Shown here piece by piece: positions 44,574 through 52,945 of a stretch of 64,000 bases of DNA (position 1 is its first letter; each line of letters begins with the position of its first letter). Source of the stretch: Pseudoalteromonas rubra (GTDB taxonomy: Bacteria > Pseudomonadota > Gammaproteobacteria > Enterobacterales > Alteromonadaceae); assembly GCF_000238295.3 (NCBI RefSeq), contig NZ_AHCD03000035.1:806001-870000 (forward strand), in the 5' to 3' direction. Both the position numbers and the translations under genes were made by a program. The notes below the pieces were generated by a model, which worked only from the letters and a program-made list of their open reading frames with translations, made no database searches and was not told the DNA's origin.

Positions 44574-45214
44574 TCAAAAACGCAAACGTCTTAGTTAACA
44601 GAAACAATAACAAACTAAAATTTGTAATGGCGTATCTTTGCCCTGTTAGAGTGGGTTAAATATCAAGCGCCACCCTCAATAGCAGGCGCTGTGCTATGAA
44701 TGCCCTCTCCCGTTATTATAGCAACTCTCAGCCCTATCCCTATCTCCAGCATTTAACGTGTATTAGGGGGATGGTTACAGTTACTTCGGTATAAATACCC
44801 GCACTTTGAGTTGCGATAGCCCTTGCAGCCACAAAAAGAACGGAGAGTATGTTGCCATACACGCCCCCCTGACTCTTTTTGAGAAAAAACAACCAACCAC
44901 AAAAAAGAACATGTCGCTATTGACTACAGGGGCCCTCAAAGAAAAGTAGCTTTATCGCTCGCAGCCCATAATGCTCAGTTTGCAATGCCTAAAACCCCTA
45001 TCATACAAAGTATTCGCTAGGTAAAATCGCGATACAAAGACGTTAATTATAATTGCCAGAGGCAAGATTAAACTAAAACCAAATACATTGGCCTGGCAAA
45101 CCTTAACTATATGATACTGCTCCTAAGACATCCTTGGCACTCACCTAAAAATGCGGATAGTGCGTGACCAAGATTATAGAAGAACTAACATCATCAAGCG
45201 TTTGATATCACTCA
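44574..45214. other. Long non-coding stretch in the accessory array
   Basis: About 640 bases with no supported gene on either strand. Near 45145-45190 (minus strand, just after the next gene's stop) ATCTTGG...CCAAGGAT form an imperfect hairpin about 45 bases long with extrahelical bases, reminiscent of an attC site, but core 7-mers are not convincing. Confidence 0.35.
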
Positions 45215-45610
45215 TTATGTATTTTTACGAAGAGTGCCAAAGAATATGGCTCCGCCAAGCCCCCCCAAGAATGCATACATAAATAAATAGAACTCGGCAG
45301 GCATTGAGTTAATAACACCATTGAAAAAAAGAGAACTAAGCCACAAAAAACAAATAAATATTGCAGGAGATAATATCCCAAACAATATTGAGCTCAGAAT
45401 GTTAGATTTTATATGAAAATTTATTTCCGAAGCAACAACAGCTAGGATAACAGACAATACAGCCAGAAATGCAGTCCCTTCCAACCTGCTAAACACATCG
45501 TTGATTTCACCGCCTTCAAATATAAATCTTAGAAATGAAAAAAGCGTTGCTAACAACAGCCCAATAGTAGAAAAAACAACTGTGATGATTAAAGGCTTAT
45601 ATTTACTCAT
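45215..45610 (-). CDS. Four-helix membrane protein of unknown function
   Basis: A 131-residue protein with four hydrophobic segments (about residues 7-27, 42-62, 72-94, 103-125); the last ends YAFLGGLGGAIFFGTLRK. It sits between attC-like hairpins on both sides, as a single gene on the minus strand. No family recognised. Confidence 0.65.
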   Translation of the reverse strand: MSKYKPLIITVVFSTIGLLLATLFSFLRFIFEGGEINDVFSRLEGTAFLAVLSVILAVVASEINFHIKSNILSSILFGILSPAIFICFLWLSSLFFNGVINSMPAEFYLFMYAFLGGLGGAIFFGTLRKNT

Positions 45611-45655
45611 TGTACTTCTTAGTTAATTAACAAACAATTTGCACCACAATAAAGT

Positions 45656-45719
45656 GCCTGATGCCCCAAGGTTAACCTTATGTGGCAAAACGGAGCTGAA
45701 CCTGCTTGGTCTGTTATAT
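45656..45719 (-). repeat. attC-like site after the ABM gene
   Basis: On the minus strand the ABM stop codon lies inside ATATAAC (compare attC R'' RYYYAAC). It is followed by ACCAAG...CTTGG arms with two extrahelical bases, the loop CAGCTCCGTTTTG, and then GGGGCATCAGGC. The loop sequence CAGCTCCGTTT recurs in the site at 52066-52168. Confidence 0.45.
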
Positions 45720-46031
45720 GCCGTAATCCCGCTCGACTTTTGAAATACGTACCTTGAATGACTTGTACCAAAGCTTACGGCCTGTTTTCTGAGCTTCCAT
45801 GTGCTCAGCATTCGCTTTCCAGAGTTTGATGGACTCCAAATCTGTCCAATAGGACACTGTAATACCTAGCTCCTCTCTTGCCGATTCAATGCCTAAATAT
45901 CCGGGTTGCTGCTCAGCTAGCTCGATCATTCTACTTGCAATTTCACCATAACCATTATCTCCTTCTGTTCGACTCGAGGTAAAAATAACAGCATAGTACG
46001 GTGGTTCCGGAGTCTTGGCTAACTGTGACAT
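45714..46031 (-). CDS. ABM-family monooxygenase-like protein
   Basis: A 105-residue antibiotic-biosynthesis-monooxygenase/DUF4188-type protein: PPYYAVIFTSSRTEGDNGYG, IASRMIELAEQQPGYLGIES and the later SYWTDLESIKLWKANAEH, which is the usual aromatic helix of this dimeric ferredoxin fold. A strong AAGGAATTAAG ribosome-binding site precedes the ATG. Its stop codon overlaps the attC-like ATATAAC, as cassette genes often do. Confidence 0.85.
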   Translation of the reverse strand: MSQLAKTPEPPYYAVIFTSSRTEGDNGYGEIASRMIELAEQQPGYLGIESAREELGITVSYWTDLESIKLWKANAEHMEAQKTGRKLWYKSFKVRISKVERDYGI

Positions 46032-46150
46032 CTTAATTCCTTAGGTATATATTATTTCGCTGTTCTAGACACAGATTGCGAAAAAAGCAAGTTGTAGCGA
46101 GTCCTGCGCACGCGGTATTTTAACCTTTTCCTCTAGCTAAGCCTTTAATA

Positions 46151-46354
46151 TTACCAAACATTTACAAGCTCCAAAGCATAAATTATACCTATTATGCACA
46201 TTAATAAGCCACTTAACTTGCTCGCTTGCTTTTTATGATTTAACTTCTCTTGCGTAATTACATCTGAGTTTTTAATTTTGATAAGCCCAAAACCCTGGCA
46301 CAGGCTATAAATGCCGAAACTAAGCCCGGCAACCATCATTATTAGTTGAAACAC
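46151..46354 (-). CDS. Small two-helix membrane protein
   Basis: A 67-residue protein starting at GTG, supported by a strong GGAGGAG sequence about 7 bases upstream. Two hydrophobic helices (FQLIMMVAGLSFGIYSLCQG and LSGLLMCIIGIIYALELV) flank a basic loop (KLNHKKQASK). Function unknown. Confidence 0.6.
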   Translation of the reverse strand: MFQLIMMVAGLSFGIYSLCQGFGLIKIKNSDVITQEKLNHKKQASKLSGLLMCIIGIIYALELVNVW

Positions 46355-46531
46355 GTATCTCCTCCAATATTAATTTAGCTATTACGCCGACATATGAAAA
46401 CGCCCGGAAGTTTCTATTTCAAACCAGCATGGTAAACAAACACGTCTTTTTTGAGCCTCTTTCTTTATGAAAAACCAACCTGGTAACAGCAATACACAAG
46501 CCAGCTTTTATGTCTGAGAACGTATGCATTT

Positions 46532-46891
46532 CTATCTGCCGTTTTGATGAAGCCATTGTACGTTTGTTTCTTTGATACCTAAACCAGCTTTAAACTTGAC
46601 TGGGAACGCTAATGTTGGTTTTCCTGCCCAACCTCGCTCCAGGTATAAATTATACCCCTCACCATTTCTTTCGTACCGTACGGCAGATAACCATATACCA
46701 TCCCAGTCCCCCAAGAACTCCAATTCACTCAGGCTATCAGGATAGTGACCATTTCTGAGTTTATGTAATTCTATGATTGATACGGCTGATACAAAGTTCT
46801 GCTTACCAAACCTCTCATCGGCACCGGGGACTTCAAAGTCGCAGCCCAATAAAGTTACCGCAAGTGCCATACTGATTATTGTTTTAAACAT
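46532..46891 (-). CDS. Putative lipoprotein with GspG-like segment
   Basis: A 119-residue protein with lipoprotein signal MFKTIISMALAVTLLGC-DF (lipobox LLGC). The mature part has SIIELHKLRNGHYPDSLSEL, the same helix-loop seen in GspG-type pseudopilins and in the protein at 42074-42586, and then DWDGIWLSAVRYERNGEGYN followed by LYLERG. It may be a periplasmic stand-alone version of that fold; function unknown. Confidence 0.6.
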   Translation of the reverse strand: MFKTIISMALAVTLLGCDFEVPGADERFGKQNFVSAVSIIELHKLRNGHYPDSLSELEFLGDWDGIWLSAVRYERNGEGYNLYLERGWAGKPTLAFPVKFKAGLGIKETNVQWLHQNGR

Positions 46892-47000
46892 TTACTTTCT
46901 GCCCTTCCACACATAGTTATGATACTCAATAGCTGCAGTTTATGAGGGGTTACACGCTTATGACTCGCGTTACAACTCTCCCTAAATCAGAGCGCCCGTT

Positions 47001-47618
47001 TTAGTGCTGGCGACTTAGCAACAAATTTGCTCCAGATATAGCTAAAAAGATTGCGCAACCTCTATTGAAGCGCTTTGCTATTTTCGGCTTCGTGAACCAC
47101 TGCCTCAGATATACGCCGAATAGGGCATAAATTGATATTGCCACTGATTCTAAAAAGAGAAAAGTGGCTCCTAATACGAAGAACTGTTCATTTACATTGG
47201 CTTTAACATCAACGAATTGAGGTAAAAAGGCAGTAAAAATTAAGATCGCCTTTGGATTTCCTGCAGCTAATAAAAACTCCTGCTTCGCTAAACCAAGTCG
47301 GTTGCGAGTACTTTCTGGTTCAGAGACGGGGCTTGCTTCCGAGCGCCAGAGATTAAAGGCAATCCACAACAAGTATGCAGCACCGGCAACCTTAATGGTC
47401 AAAAACAGCGTCTCAGATGCAAAGAGCACAACCGCTAAACCTGAAGCAGCCAAAGCAATCATGACTGTGAATGCCACAATTCGACCCAGACCAGCAATAA
47501 AAGCGGACTTAAAACCATAACAACGCGCATTGTTCATAGACAATAGGTTGTTTGGACCAGGAGTCATATTGAGCGCAAAACACGCCAATGCAAAGAATAA
47601 TAAATTCCAAACTTCCAT
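47001..47618 (-). CDS. LysE/RhtB-family amino-acid exporter
   Basis: A 205-residue inner-membrane exporter with six helices and the family motif FALNMTPGPNNLLSMNNARC near the N-terminus (about residues 15-34). GLGRIVAFTVMIALAASGLA and AYLLWIAFNLWRS also match RhtB/LeuE-type proteins. The ATG at 47618 lies 7 bases after GGAAG; a TTG one codon earlier is possible. Probable role is export of an amino acid or homoserine lactone-like metabolite. At about 620 bases it is one of the longer genes of the array. Confidence 0.9.
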   Translation of the reverse strand: MEVWNLLFFALACFALNMTPGPNNLLSMNNARCYGFKSAFIAGLGRIVAFTVMIALAASGLAVVLFASETLFLTIKVAGAAYLLWIAFNLWRSEASPVSEPESTRNRLGLAKQEFLLAAGNPKAILIFTAFLPQFVDVKANVNEQFFVLGATFLFLESVAISIYALFGVYLRQWFTKPKIAKRFNRGCAIFLAISGANLLLSRQH

Positions 47619-47883
47619 CAATTCTTCCCATGAATATAACGCTCTTTAGAGCAGTGAGCCATAATTGGTTGGGTTTTGAAGTAAAAACAGAGCCAATTAC
47701 TATCGCTCTAACTTTAAGGCTTTTTACTTATCTTTTTTCTGTATTCATAGCAGCGCTTTTCTTGCTCTTTCACTCTCAGCACCAATACGCCAACCATATA
47801 GTTATTTGCATCTTCAATTGATGCCAGAGCACACTTCTTATTTCAACCACTAAAGTCTTTCCTCAGTGGCCAACGGGCACGTG

Positions 47884-48339
47884 TTAAGCGCCTTGCTCAC
47901 CTTCATTTTTGACCATTTTATTTACCGTTACTTTGACAGAATTGTAAGTGGTTTCAAACATTTCTGTAATTACGAAACCTGACTTTTTATACATTTCCTT
48001 TGCGGAAGAATTCGAAGCCGCAACATACAAACTCGCACTTCGCGAGGTAAGAGACAGTAAATGTTCAAGCAAGTCTTTGCCAATTCCGCGCCCTCGATGG
48101 TTAGGGTGGACAAATAACGCCCTAATTTCTGACTCAAAGATTGCGCAAAAAGCGACTATAGATTCAAGTTCGTAAACGAATATTTGGGATTCAAATAACA
48201 GTTTGCTTCGTTCCTTGTCTTCTGACAATGGCAATAAAGTAAATTGTGTATCTTCCTGCGACAATTCATCTAATTTGGAGAGGTTATATATTGCTTCTAT
48301 TGACTGAAAGTCGACCTCTGAATACATCCTTATGGTCAA
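47884..48339 (-). CDS. GNAT family N-acetyltransferase
   Basis: A 151-residue GNAT protein: TIRMYSEVDFQSIEAIYNLS, the acetyl-CoA loop VHPNHRGRGIGKDLLEHLLS (about residues 78-97) and AKEMYKKSGFVITE. It seems to start at TTG (48339), 8 bases after GGAG; an ATG four codons later has AAGG too close for binding. Its stop codon lies in GCTTAAC, which fits RYYYAAC, the attC R'' box. Confidence 0.87.
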   Translation of the reverse strand: MTIRMYSEVDFQSIEAIYNLSKLDELSQEDTQFTLLPLSEDKERSKLLFESQIFVYELESIVAFCAIFESEIRALFVHPNHRGRGIGKDLLEHLLSLTSRSASLYVAASNSSAKEMYKKSGFVITEMFETTYNSVKVTVNKMVKNEGEQGA

Positions 48340-48527
48340 ATTTTACTCCTGACAGCTAACGCATTATTAGGCGCAAGATTGCTTGGCTAAATTTAGGACA
48401 AATAAGCTCAACCCTACTGATTTACATCCTTGATTCATGCGTTTATTATATTTTCTACTAAGCCAATACAGTTTTATGGCTTGTTCCACATGCTCTTAGT
48501 TATGCACGAGGTACTTTGTACAAGCAC

Positions 48528-49058
48528 TTATTTTTTGTTTTCTTCTATTGGTGGTACATATGGATATTTCATCCCTGGGGACCATTTTATTCTCTTATCT
48601 ACGTACTCAGAAAAACCAGTGCCATCCTCTATGCCCAAAACTGAATGGCCAAAACAACTAACTAGTACAACCATTGATTCAGTTCCACCATAAGGGTAGC
48701 CATGAGGATGAAAGTTCAGATGGTGGCACCCATTCTCTTTCGTGATGGAAATAAGATCGTAATCTCCATTCCAGAAAGCTTCATACATTGACTCTAAATC
48801 CCATGGTGGCAATGGCATTTTAGGAGATAGGCGAACTTCAACGGCGGTCTCTGCCCAAAAGTTTAGCCATTCTTTCAGCTCTTCGTTCGATGGTTCCCAG
48901 AAATGGCGCTTTTCACTTTCAGAAAGAAACTCGCTCAGTTTCATTTCGTCTGGCCCTTTTGAAGAATCTTTCTCGTTTTTCAGTAACTCAAAGAAACTTG
49001 TAAGTCGTGCCAGTGACTCATCATCCTGTGCATAAAATTTTACGTGGCAATATTTCAT
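48528..49058 (-). CDS. Hypothetical soluble protein (176 residues)
   Basis: Starts at ATG 49058 behind AAGGGGAACC. It is an acidic and aromatic-rich cytoplasmic protein (MKYCHVKFYAQDDESLARLT at the start; WNGDYDLISITKENGCHHLN in the middle; FGHSVLGIEDGTGFSEYVDK near the end). No membrane helix or known motif. Typical of integron cassette hypotheticals in size and isolation. Confidence 0.65.
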   Translation of the reverse strand: MKYCHVKFYAQDDESLARLTSFFELLKNEKDSSKGPDEMKLSEFLSESEKRHFWEPSNEELKEWLNFWAETAVEVRLSPKMPLPPWDLESMYEAFWNGDYDLISITKENGCHHLNFHPHGYPYGGTESMVVLVSCFGHSVLGIEDGTGFSEYVDKRIKWSPGMKYPYVPPIEENKK

Positions 49059-49169
49059 TGGTTCCCCTTGAGCATATGACACGTCGCTAAAGCGTCGCAA
49101 AATAACAGACTAAAATTAGCGAAATAAGGAGCGCAAGCCTGCTGTTTTTCGTCCTTGCTGAAACGTTTT

Positions 49170-49469
49170 TTAGGTCTGTGTAATGACTCTTCGTTGCCAG
49201 AGCAATAACACCCCAGCAAACACAATTGAAATAAATGATAAACAGAACAGCGGTTGCGAAGTTCCGGTAACACCAAAGGCCGTTAAAATTATCAGGCTTA
49301 AAGCTAAAAACAAACAAGTTAATCTTGTCACATTTGGAAAGTCATATATCGATTTCACACCAAAAAAAATACACGTCAAACCCAGTAAAGAAAAAGTGAA
49401 CAGACCAAAATAAAATAAACTTTCAAACATCATGAATGCACTGACAGACAAACTGATCAAAGATAACAC
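49170..49469 (-). CDS. Small three-helix membrane protein
   Basis: A 99-residue protein with three hydrophobic helices (about residues 2-36, 50-67, 73-90). It ends WQRRVITQT. Two weak frames overlapping its start region are shadows. No family recognised; the start at 49469 lacks a clear ribosome-binding site. Confidence 0.5.
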   Translation of the reverse strand: MLSLISLSVSAFMMFESLFYFGLFTFSLLGLTCIFFGVKSIYDFPNVTRLTCLFLALSLIILTAFGVTGTSQPLFCLSFISIVFAGVLLLWQRRVITQT

Positions 49470-49550
49470 GCCCTAGCCGACTGCTGAAGGAAGTATTAAA
49501 ACCATCAAAAGCACTTGTCTTATAAAGTTATTTTTCCGATTCAAAGGTAT

Positions 49551-49623
49551 TCCTAACGCCCTTATTTCCGGCTGATTTGAAACTCAGCGGAAAACCAGTC
49601 CCGAAACGTGCACTTGTTAGCAG
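49551..49623 (-). repeat. attC-like site in an empty stretch
   Basis: On the minus strand it begins TGCTAACAAG and ends GGGCGTTAGGA, a good fit to paired attC core boxes (YAAC...GTTRRR). An inner stem TTTTCCG-CTGA / TCAGC-CGGAAA carries one unpaired base, as attC hairpins do. It is about 73 bases long. The 265 bases to its right (towards the DJ-1 gene) hold no open frame, so it may end a degenerate cassette. Confidence 0.6.
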
Positions 49624-49888
49624 ATTTAGATTGATTCTAACAGGCCACTATCATTTTCTTTTACAAGTATCATGAAGTCTATATATTGAAACTAACCCTT
49701 CTTTTCCCCCATCTAGCCTCATTTTCAAAGCGTTAGATGAAAAGCTGACCTCACCGGTGAAGCCGAAAAAATGGCCTTAATTACCTGTGTTAGAAATGTG
49801 GCCATTACCTTGAACGCGATGCGCAGAGACAGAACTATGTGAGAAGCGCCAAATACTGAAGGTTAGCTCTTGACGCCATAACCTTTTG
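49624..49888. other. Possible ORF-less cassette
   Basis: Lies between the attC-like site at 49551-49623 and the DJ-1 gene's stop region. Just after that stop, AAGGTTA (49859-49865) and TAACCTT (49879-49885) form a perfect 7-base stem near ACTTAAC. No coding frame longer than about 30 codons was seen on the minus strand. Confidence 0.4.
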
Positions 49889-50644
49889 TTAAGTGCCACT
49901 ATTCGTGATAATCATTTCTTTTGCAACCAGAGCCGCTGATGGTAAAAACATAGTTGTAACAACACGTTGGTCAATAACAACATCATGTTTATTTTTTAAT
50001 GTTTCCTTATTTTGCGCAAATGCCCCGTTCTTATTAAGCTGGCTTTCAATCAAAAAGGGGAGTAGCGTCCCTTGTTTTGCCCACTTTTTCGATTTTTCTG
50101 TAGAGTTAGGGAAACCTGCGACTTTTTTACCCTTAACGAGAAATTGCCCGGAAGCCAGTTTCACGTTAGCAATACCTGCTGCCCCATGACCGCCCGTGCC
50201 TACAATACCGCCCGACTCATAGATTCTGGCAATGATTGACTGTATTTCTTTATTGCTCGCCACATCAAAAACAGGGCCGTACCCTCCACCTATATATACG
50301 CCCCAGTAGTCATCAGGGTTAACGTCTTCAGGTTTAAGTGAATTGTTAGCTTTACCTAAAAAGTTCTCGTATTTTATTGTATAACTGCTTATTCCGAGCG
50401 GGTCCATCATAAAAGGAACTTTCCCGCCTTGAGGAGATACAAAGTCTACGTCAAAGCCATGATTAACAAACACATGATATGGCGGTGCCACTTCCCATAG
50501 GTTGTTTCTTGCATCATGTTTTTCTGGATCTCCCATGTTTTCCATATTTGATACAATAATCAGTACTTTCTTAGCTGGCTCAGCGTACAAAACACTTGAT
50601 AGCAACAGACAAAGTGCACTAAAAAATAAACTAAAAAACTTCAT
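49889..50644 (-). CDS. Periplasmic DJ-1/PfpI (Hsp31-like) protein lacking the nucleophilic Cys
   Basis: A 251-residue DJ-1/PfpI-superfamily protein with signal peptide MKFFSLFFSALCLLLSSVLY-A. It matches the Hsp31-like branch: WEVAPPYHVFVNHGFDVDFV, SPQGGKVPFM, DDYWGVYIGGGYGPVFDVAS, KGKKVAGFPNSTE. The nucleophile elbow, normally AxCHGPAG, here reads GTGGHGAAG (residues 149-157), with Gly152 in place of Cys. His153 is kept. Glyoxalase or peptidase activity is therefore unlikely. A strong AAGGGG precedes the ATG. Stop codon lies in ACTTAAC, matching RYYYAAC. Confidence 0.85.
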   Translation of the reverse strand: MKFFSLFFSALCLLLSSVLYAEPAKKVLIIVSNMENMGDPEKHDARNNLWEVAPPYHVFVNHGFDVDFVSPQGGKVPFMMDPLGISSYTIKYENFLGKANNSLKPEDVNPDDYWGVYIGGGYGPVFDVASNKEIQSIIARIYESGGIVGTGGHGAAGIANVKLASGQFLVKGKKVAGFPNSTEKSKKWAKQGTLLPFLIESQLNKNGAFAQNKETLKNKHDVVIDQRVVTTMFLPSAALVAKEMIITNSGT

Positions 50645-51077
50645 AATTCCCCTTAATTAAACCTGTGCCACAAAGGCACATAACCTGTTGATTTTTATAC
50701 CCTATTACATTTCACCATGAATACCCAGCAATAAATTCCCGATAACAGAAACTTTTACCTCCCCTCTCAAGTGTTTTTTGCACAGGTTCTCGCACACTTG
50801 ATGCTATCCAGCTATCGCTTGCCTGAGATCATTAGTTCTGACATATTAGTTAACTGCCCACAGTCAAATTCGGCAAAGAGGTCGGACGACGAAATGATTA
50901 TTTTATGACAGGGAACCGATTACACGGGGCTATACACGAATACGTGGGCTTGATACATCAGCTTGGGCGAGCGCAATTATTTAGGGAACTCCATGCGTTG
51001 CTGTAGCTGACTTAAAATATAGGCGCGAACAAAAACACCGGTTTCCGCCCGTGTTTACAACCTGATTAGATTACTGT
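50645..51077. other. Non-coding stretch upstream of the DJ-1 gene
   Basis: About 430 bases with no supported gene. Near 51020-51060 the minus strand can form AAACAC-GG...CC-GTGTTT with extra G bases, just after the next gene's stop, a hairpin that could be a terminator or a degenerate attC. Confidence 0.35.
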
Positions 51078-51500
51078 TCATAAACACGTATTACTGCGAA
51101 TTCTGCGTACTTTACGCCCTGCGCTTGAAATAAACACAAATGATTTATCATCGATAGTGACTACTTTGTCTGTAACTATTATGCCTGTGGGTAACGGATT
51201 GTGACCATTACTTGCTGTTACCGTGATCGTAAGTTGCCCACCTTTAATCAACCAACTGCCGAGGGTAATTGAGTCTATTGAATTACATTTACCAGAAGTG
51301 TATTGAATATGCTCTATAGTGCCATCACTTCTATAAGTGCTAATATGACCTTCTTGCCCATAGTACTTATCTGTTTTTGAAATTGTCCATGACCCAACCA
51401 GTTTTTTTGAAAGTTCAAAATCTGAAATTGGTTGAGCAGTAACATCAACAGATACAGATAACAGAAACGCGACTATTCTATGTTTCAATTTAAGCTCCAT
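51078..51500 (-). CDS. Small exported lipocalin-like hypothetical protein
   Basis: A 140-residue protein with an N-terminal signal (KLKHRIVAFLLSVSVDVTA) and a beta-rich mature part: KLVGSWTISKTDKYYGQEGH, STYRSDGTIEHIQYTSGKC, GSWLIKGGQLTITVTASNG. The G-x-W start followed by alternating strands recalls the lipocalin-like domains often found in exported hypotheticals. Two cysteines (GKCNS and SNTCL) could pair. Confidence 0.6.
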   Translation of the reverse strand: MELKLKHRIVAFLLSVSVDVTAQPISDFELSKKLVGSWTISKTDKYYGQEGHISTYRSDGTIEHIQYTSGKCNSIDSITLGSWLIKGGQLTITVTASNGHNPLPTGIIVTDKVVTIDDKSFVFISSAGRKVRRIRSNTCL

Positions 51501-51511
51501 TTTTAAACAAA

Positions 51512-51572
51512 CCTGACGCCTTGCTCTGCCGCCTCCGGGGTGTAGGCGATCGGATGCAGCAACTTGTTATAC
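51512..51572 (-). repeat. attC-like site after a GNAT gene
   Basis: On the minus strand: GTATAACAAG (which contains the GNAT stop codon), then TTGCTGCATCCG...CGGCAGAGCAA arms around CGCCT/AGGCG, ending GGCGTCAGG. The boxes are in attC order and spacing (about 61 bases), although the last core reads GTCAGG rather than GTTAGG. The sequence TATAACAAG...GCTGCA resembles the left half of many environmental attC sites. Confidence 0.6.
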
Positions 51573-52058
51573 CACTAAAACTTTCTCCATTAAGACTGCA
51601 TTTTTTCCATAGTCGGGATATAGATTTGCTTCTGAGATTTCCTTGAAGCCTAGTAAAGACCAAAAGCGACTTGCGCCTTGAACGGCGACAAGAGTGATTC
51701 TCTTAACCCCTTTCTTTACAGACACTTCTACTAGCACTTCCATCATTGAACGACCAATCCCTTGGCCCTTATAATGTGGACCAACCGCCATATCATGGAG
51801 AAACAGGGTGTCGCTATCTACAACGTCTTCTGGCAAAGGCTCAAACAATTTTGGTGGCTCACTCCCAGTCCATGGGTGTGCCAGCAAATAACCTAACACA
51901 CCATCTCGATCTGAAACGCAGACAAAGCAAGTGTCCGGTGATGCCGATTGCTTAGACTTAAGAACATCTAATTCTTCTAAGCCAATTTCATGATAGGCAC
52001 TATCTTGAACTTCTAAGATCCCTACCCAGTTCTTTTCTTTGATTTCTTGAATTTTCAT
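51567..52058 (-). CDS. GNAT family N-acetyltransferase
   Basis: A 163-residue GNAT enzyme with MKIQEIKEKNWVGILEVQDS at the start, LFLHDMAVGPHYKGQGIGRS then MMEVLVEVSVKKG (acetyl-CoA binding loop, about residues 90-120) and a final RFWSLLGFKEISEANLYP. Substrate unknown. No ribosome-binding site is visible before its ATG, and its stop codon lies in the attC-like GTATAAC, as in promoterless cassette genes. Confidence 0.88.
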   Translation of the reverse strand: MKIQEIKEKNWVGILEVQDSAYHEIGLEELDVLKSKQSASPDTCFVCVSDRDGVLGYLLAHPWTGSEPPKLFEPLPEDVVDSDTLFLHDMAVGPHYKGQGIGRSMMEVLVEVSVKKGVKRITLVAVQGASRFWSLLGFKEISEANLYPDYGKNAVLMEKVLVV

Positions 52059-52065
52059 GTGTTTT

Positions 52066-52168
52066 ATATGACAGCGTCAGAGGATGATACTACTTGGCTA
52101 TACTAGCGCAACGAAACGGAGCTGAGCCAAGCGTTAGCAGCCCCACTTACTTAATGCGCTGGTTATAT
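52066..52168 (-). repeat. attC-like site after a membrane-protein gene
   Basis: On the minus strand: ATATAACCAGCG (contains the upstream gene's stop), an inner perfect stem CTTGGCT...AGCCAAG, the loop CAGCTCCGTTTCG shared with the site at 45656-45719, and then GACGCTGTCATAT. The outer ATATAAC / GTCATAT boxes are inverted with one mismatch. Confidence 0.5.
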
Positions 52169-52723
52169 TTCACTGTGTACTGAACAATTAGCATGCTTTC
52201 CAAAGTGGTCAACAGCAAAGCTAAGCAGTACCTTGATCATGAAAAAAATACTCACCATCAAAAACCAAAGTGGCAGTGATAAATAAATCAATAAAAGGAT
52301 GCCATAGCACATAAAATTGGCAGCAACGAAAAATTGAATTGACTTCCCCTTTAGCGCATTGACTATAAATGCTGACACGATAGTGTAGCCCCAAATCATG
52401 ATTGCACTGCCCATGGGTTCAGAAAGCAACCATGCAATAGCTAAAATATGCACATGAATAGCGATAAAAATTAGGCGACTTTTGGGCCGCTGAGAATAAA
52501 ATTCATTAGTGCCATAGCTAAAATTAGCAATGCAGCCTGCCAACACATCAAAGATTAATAGAAAAGCTATGATTGATTTCCAATTATCTAAGCTTATATC
52601 TGCAACTGAATAAACAATCCAACTTCCGAACAAGGCAAATACAATCGTACAGCAAACCTCTAAAAGTGATTGTTTTTCACCAAATACTTCGAAAAGAAAT
52701 TCCGGGGTTTTAAAGTACCTCAT
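52163..52723 (-). CDS. Membrane protein of unknown function (six helices)
   Basis: A 186-residue protein with about five to six hydrophobic segments (from FGEKQSLLEVCCTIVFALFG through LLIYLSLPLWFLMVSIFFMI) and a His at the hydrophilic C-terminus (DHFGKHANC). Its N-terminus lies next to the 38-base tandem repeat. Family not recognised. Confidence 0.6.
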   Translation of the reverse strand: MRYFKTPEFLFEVFGEKQSLLEVCCTIVFALFGSWIVYSVADISLDNWKSIIAFLLIFDVLAGCIANFSYGTNEFYSQRPKSRLIFIAIHVHILAIAWLLSEPMGSAIMIWGYTIVSAFIVNALKGKSIQFFVAANFMCYGILLLIYLSLPLWFLMVSIFFMIKVLLSFAVDHFGKHANCSVHSEI

Positions 52724-52751
52724 TGTCTGTGTACCACTTCCTTATATTCAT

Positions 52752-52827
52752 CCAATATTGATGTGAAATATAACGCCATAATAGAGCAGCCAATATTGAT
52801 GTGAAATATAACGCCATAATAGAGCAG
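52752..52827. repeat. Exact tandem duplication of 38 bases
   Basis: Two identical 38-base units (CCAATATTGATGTGAAATAT + AACGCCATAATAGAGCAG), followed by a partial third CCAATA. Each unit contains TATAACGCC, which read on the minus strand is GGCGTTATA, the right-hand core box of the attC-like site next to it. It lies upstream of the membrane-protein gene and does not interrupt it. Confidence 0.85.
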
Positions 52828-52941
52828 CCAATACTTAGGTTGCTTTGTGTTAATTTGGAGCAAAGCGACAACACAAAGCAACTGGAGTGTTGAACATCCA
52901 ACCGACCCGTTTTTATCGGCGCTATTTAATTTCCTTGTTAA
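52807..52941 (-). repeat. Long attC-like (VCR-sized) site
   Basis: On the minus strand it runs from TTAACAAGG, just behind the preceding gene's stop, to GGCGTTATA, about 135 bases, similar in size to Vibrio repeats. The inner stem is perfect for 13 bases (GTTGCTTTGTGTT / AACACAAAGCAAC, 52839-52851 with 52870-52882) and extends outward with mismatches (CAATACT / AGTGTTG). Confidence 0.6.
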
Positions 52942-52945
52942 TAGT

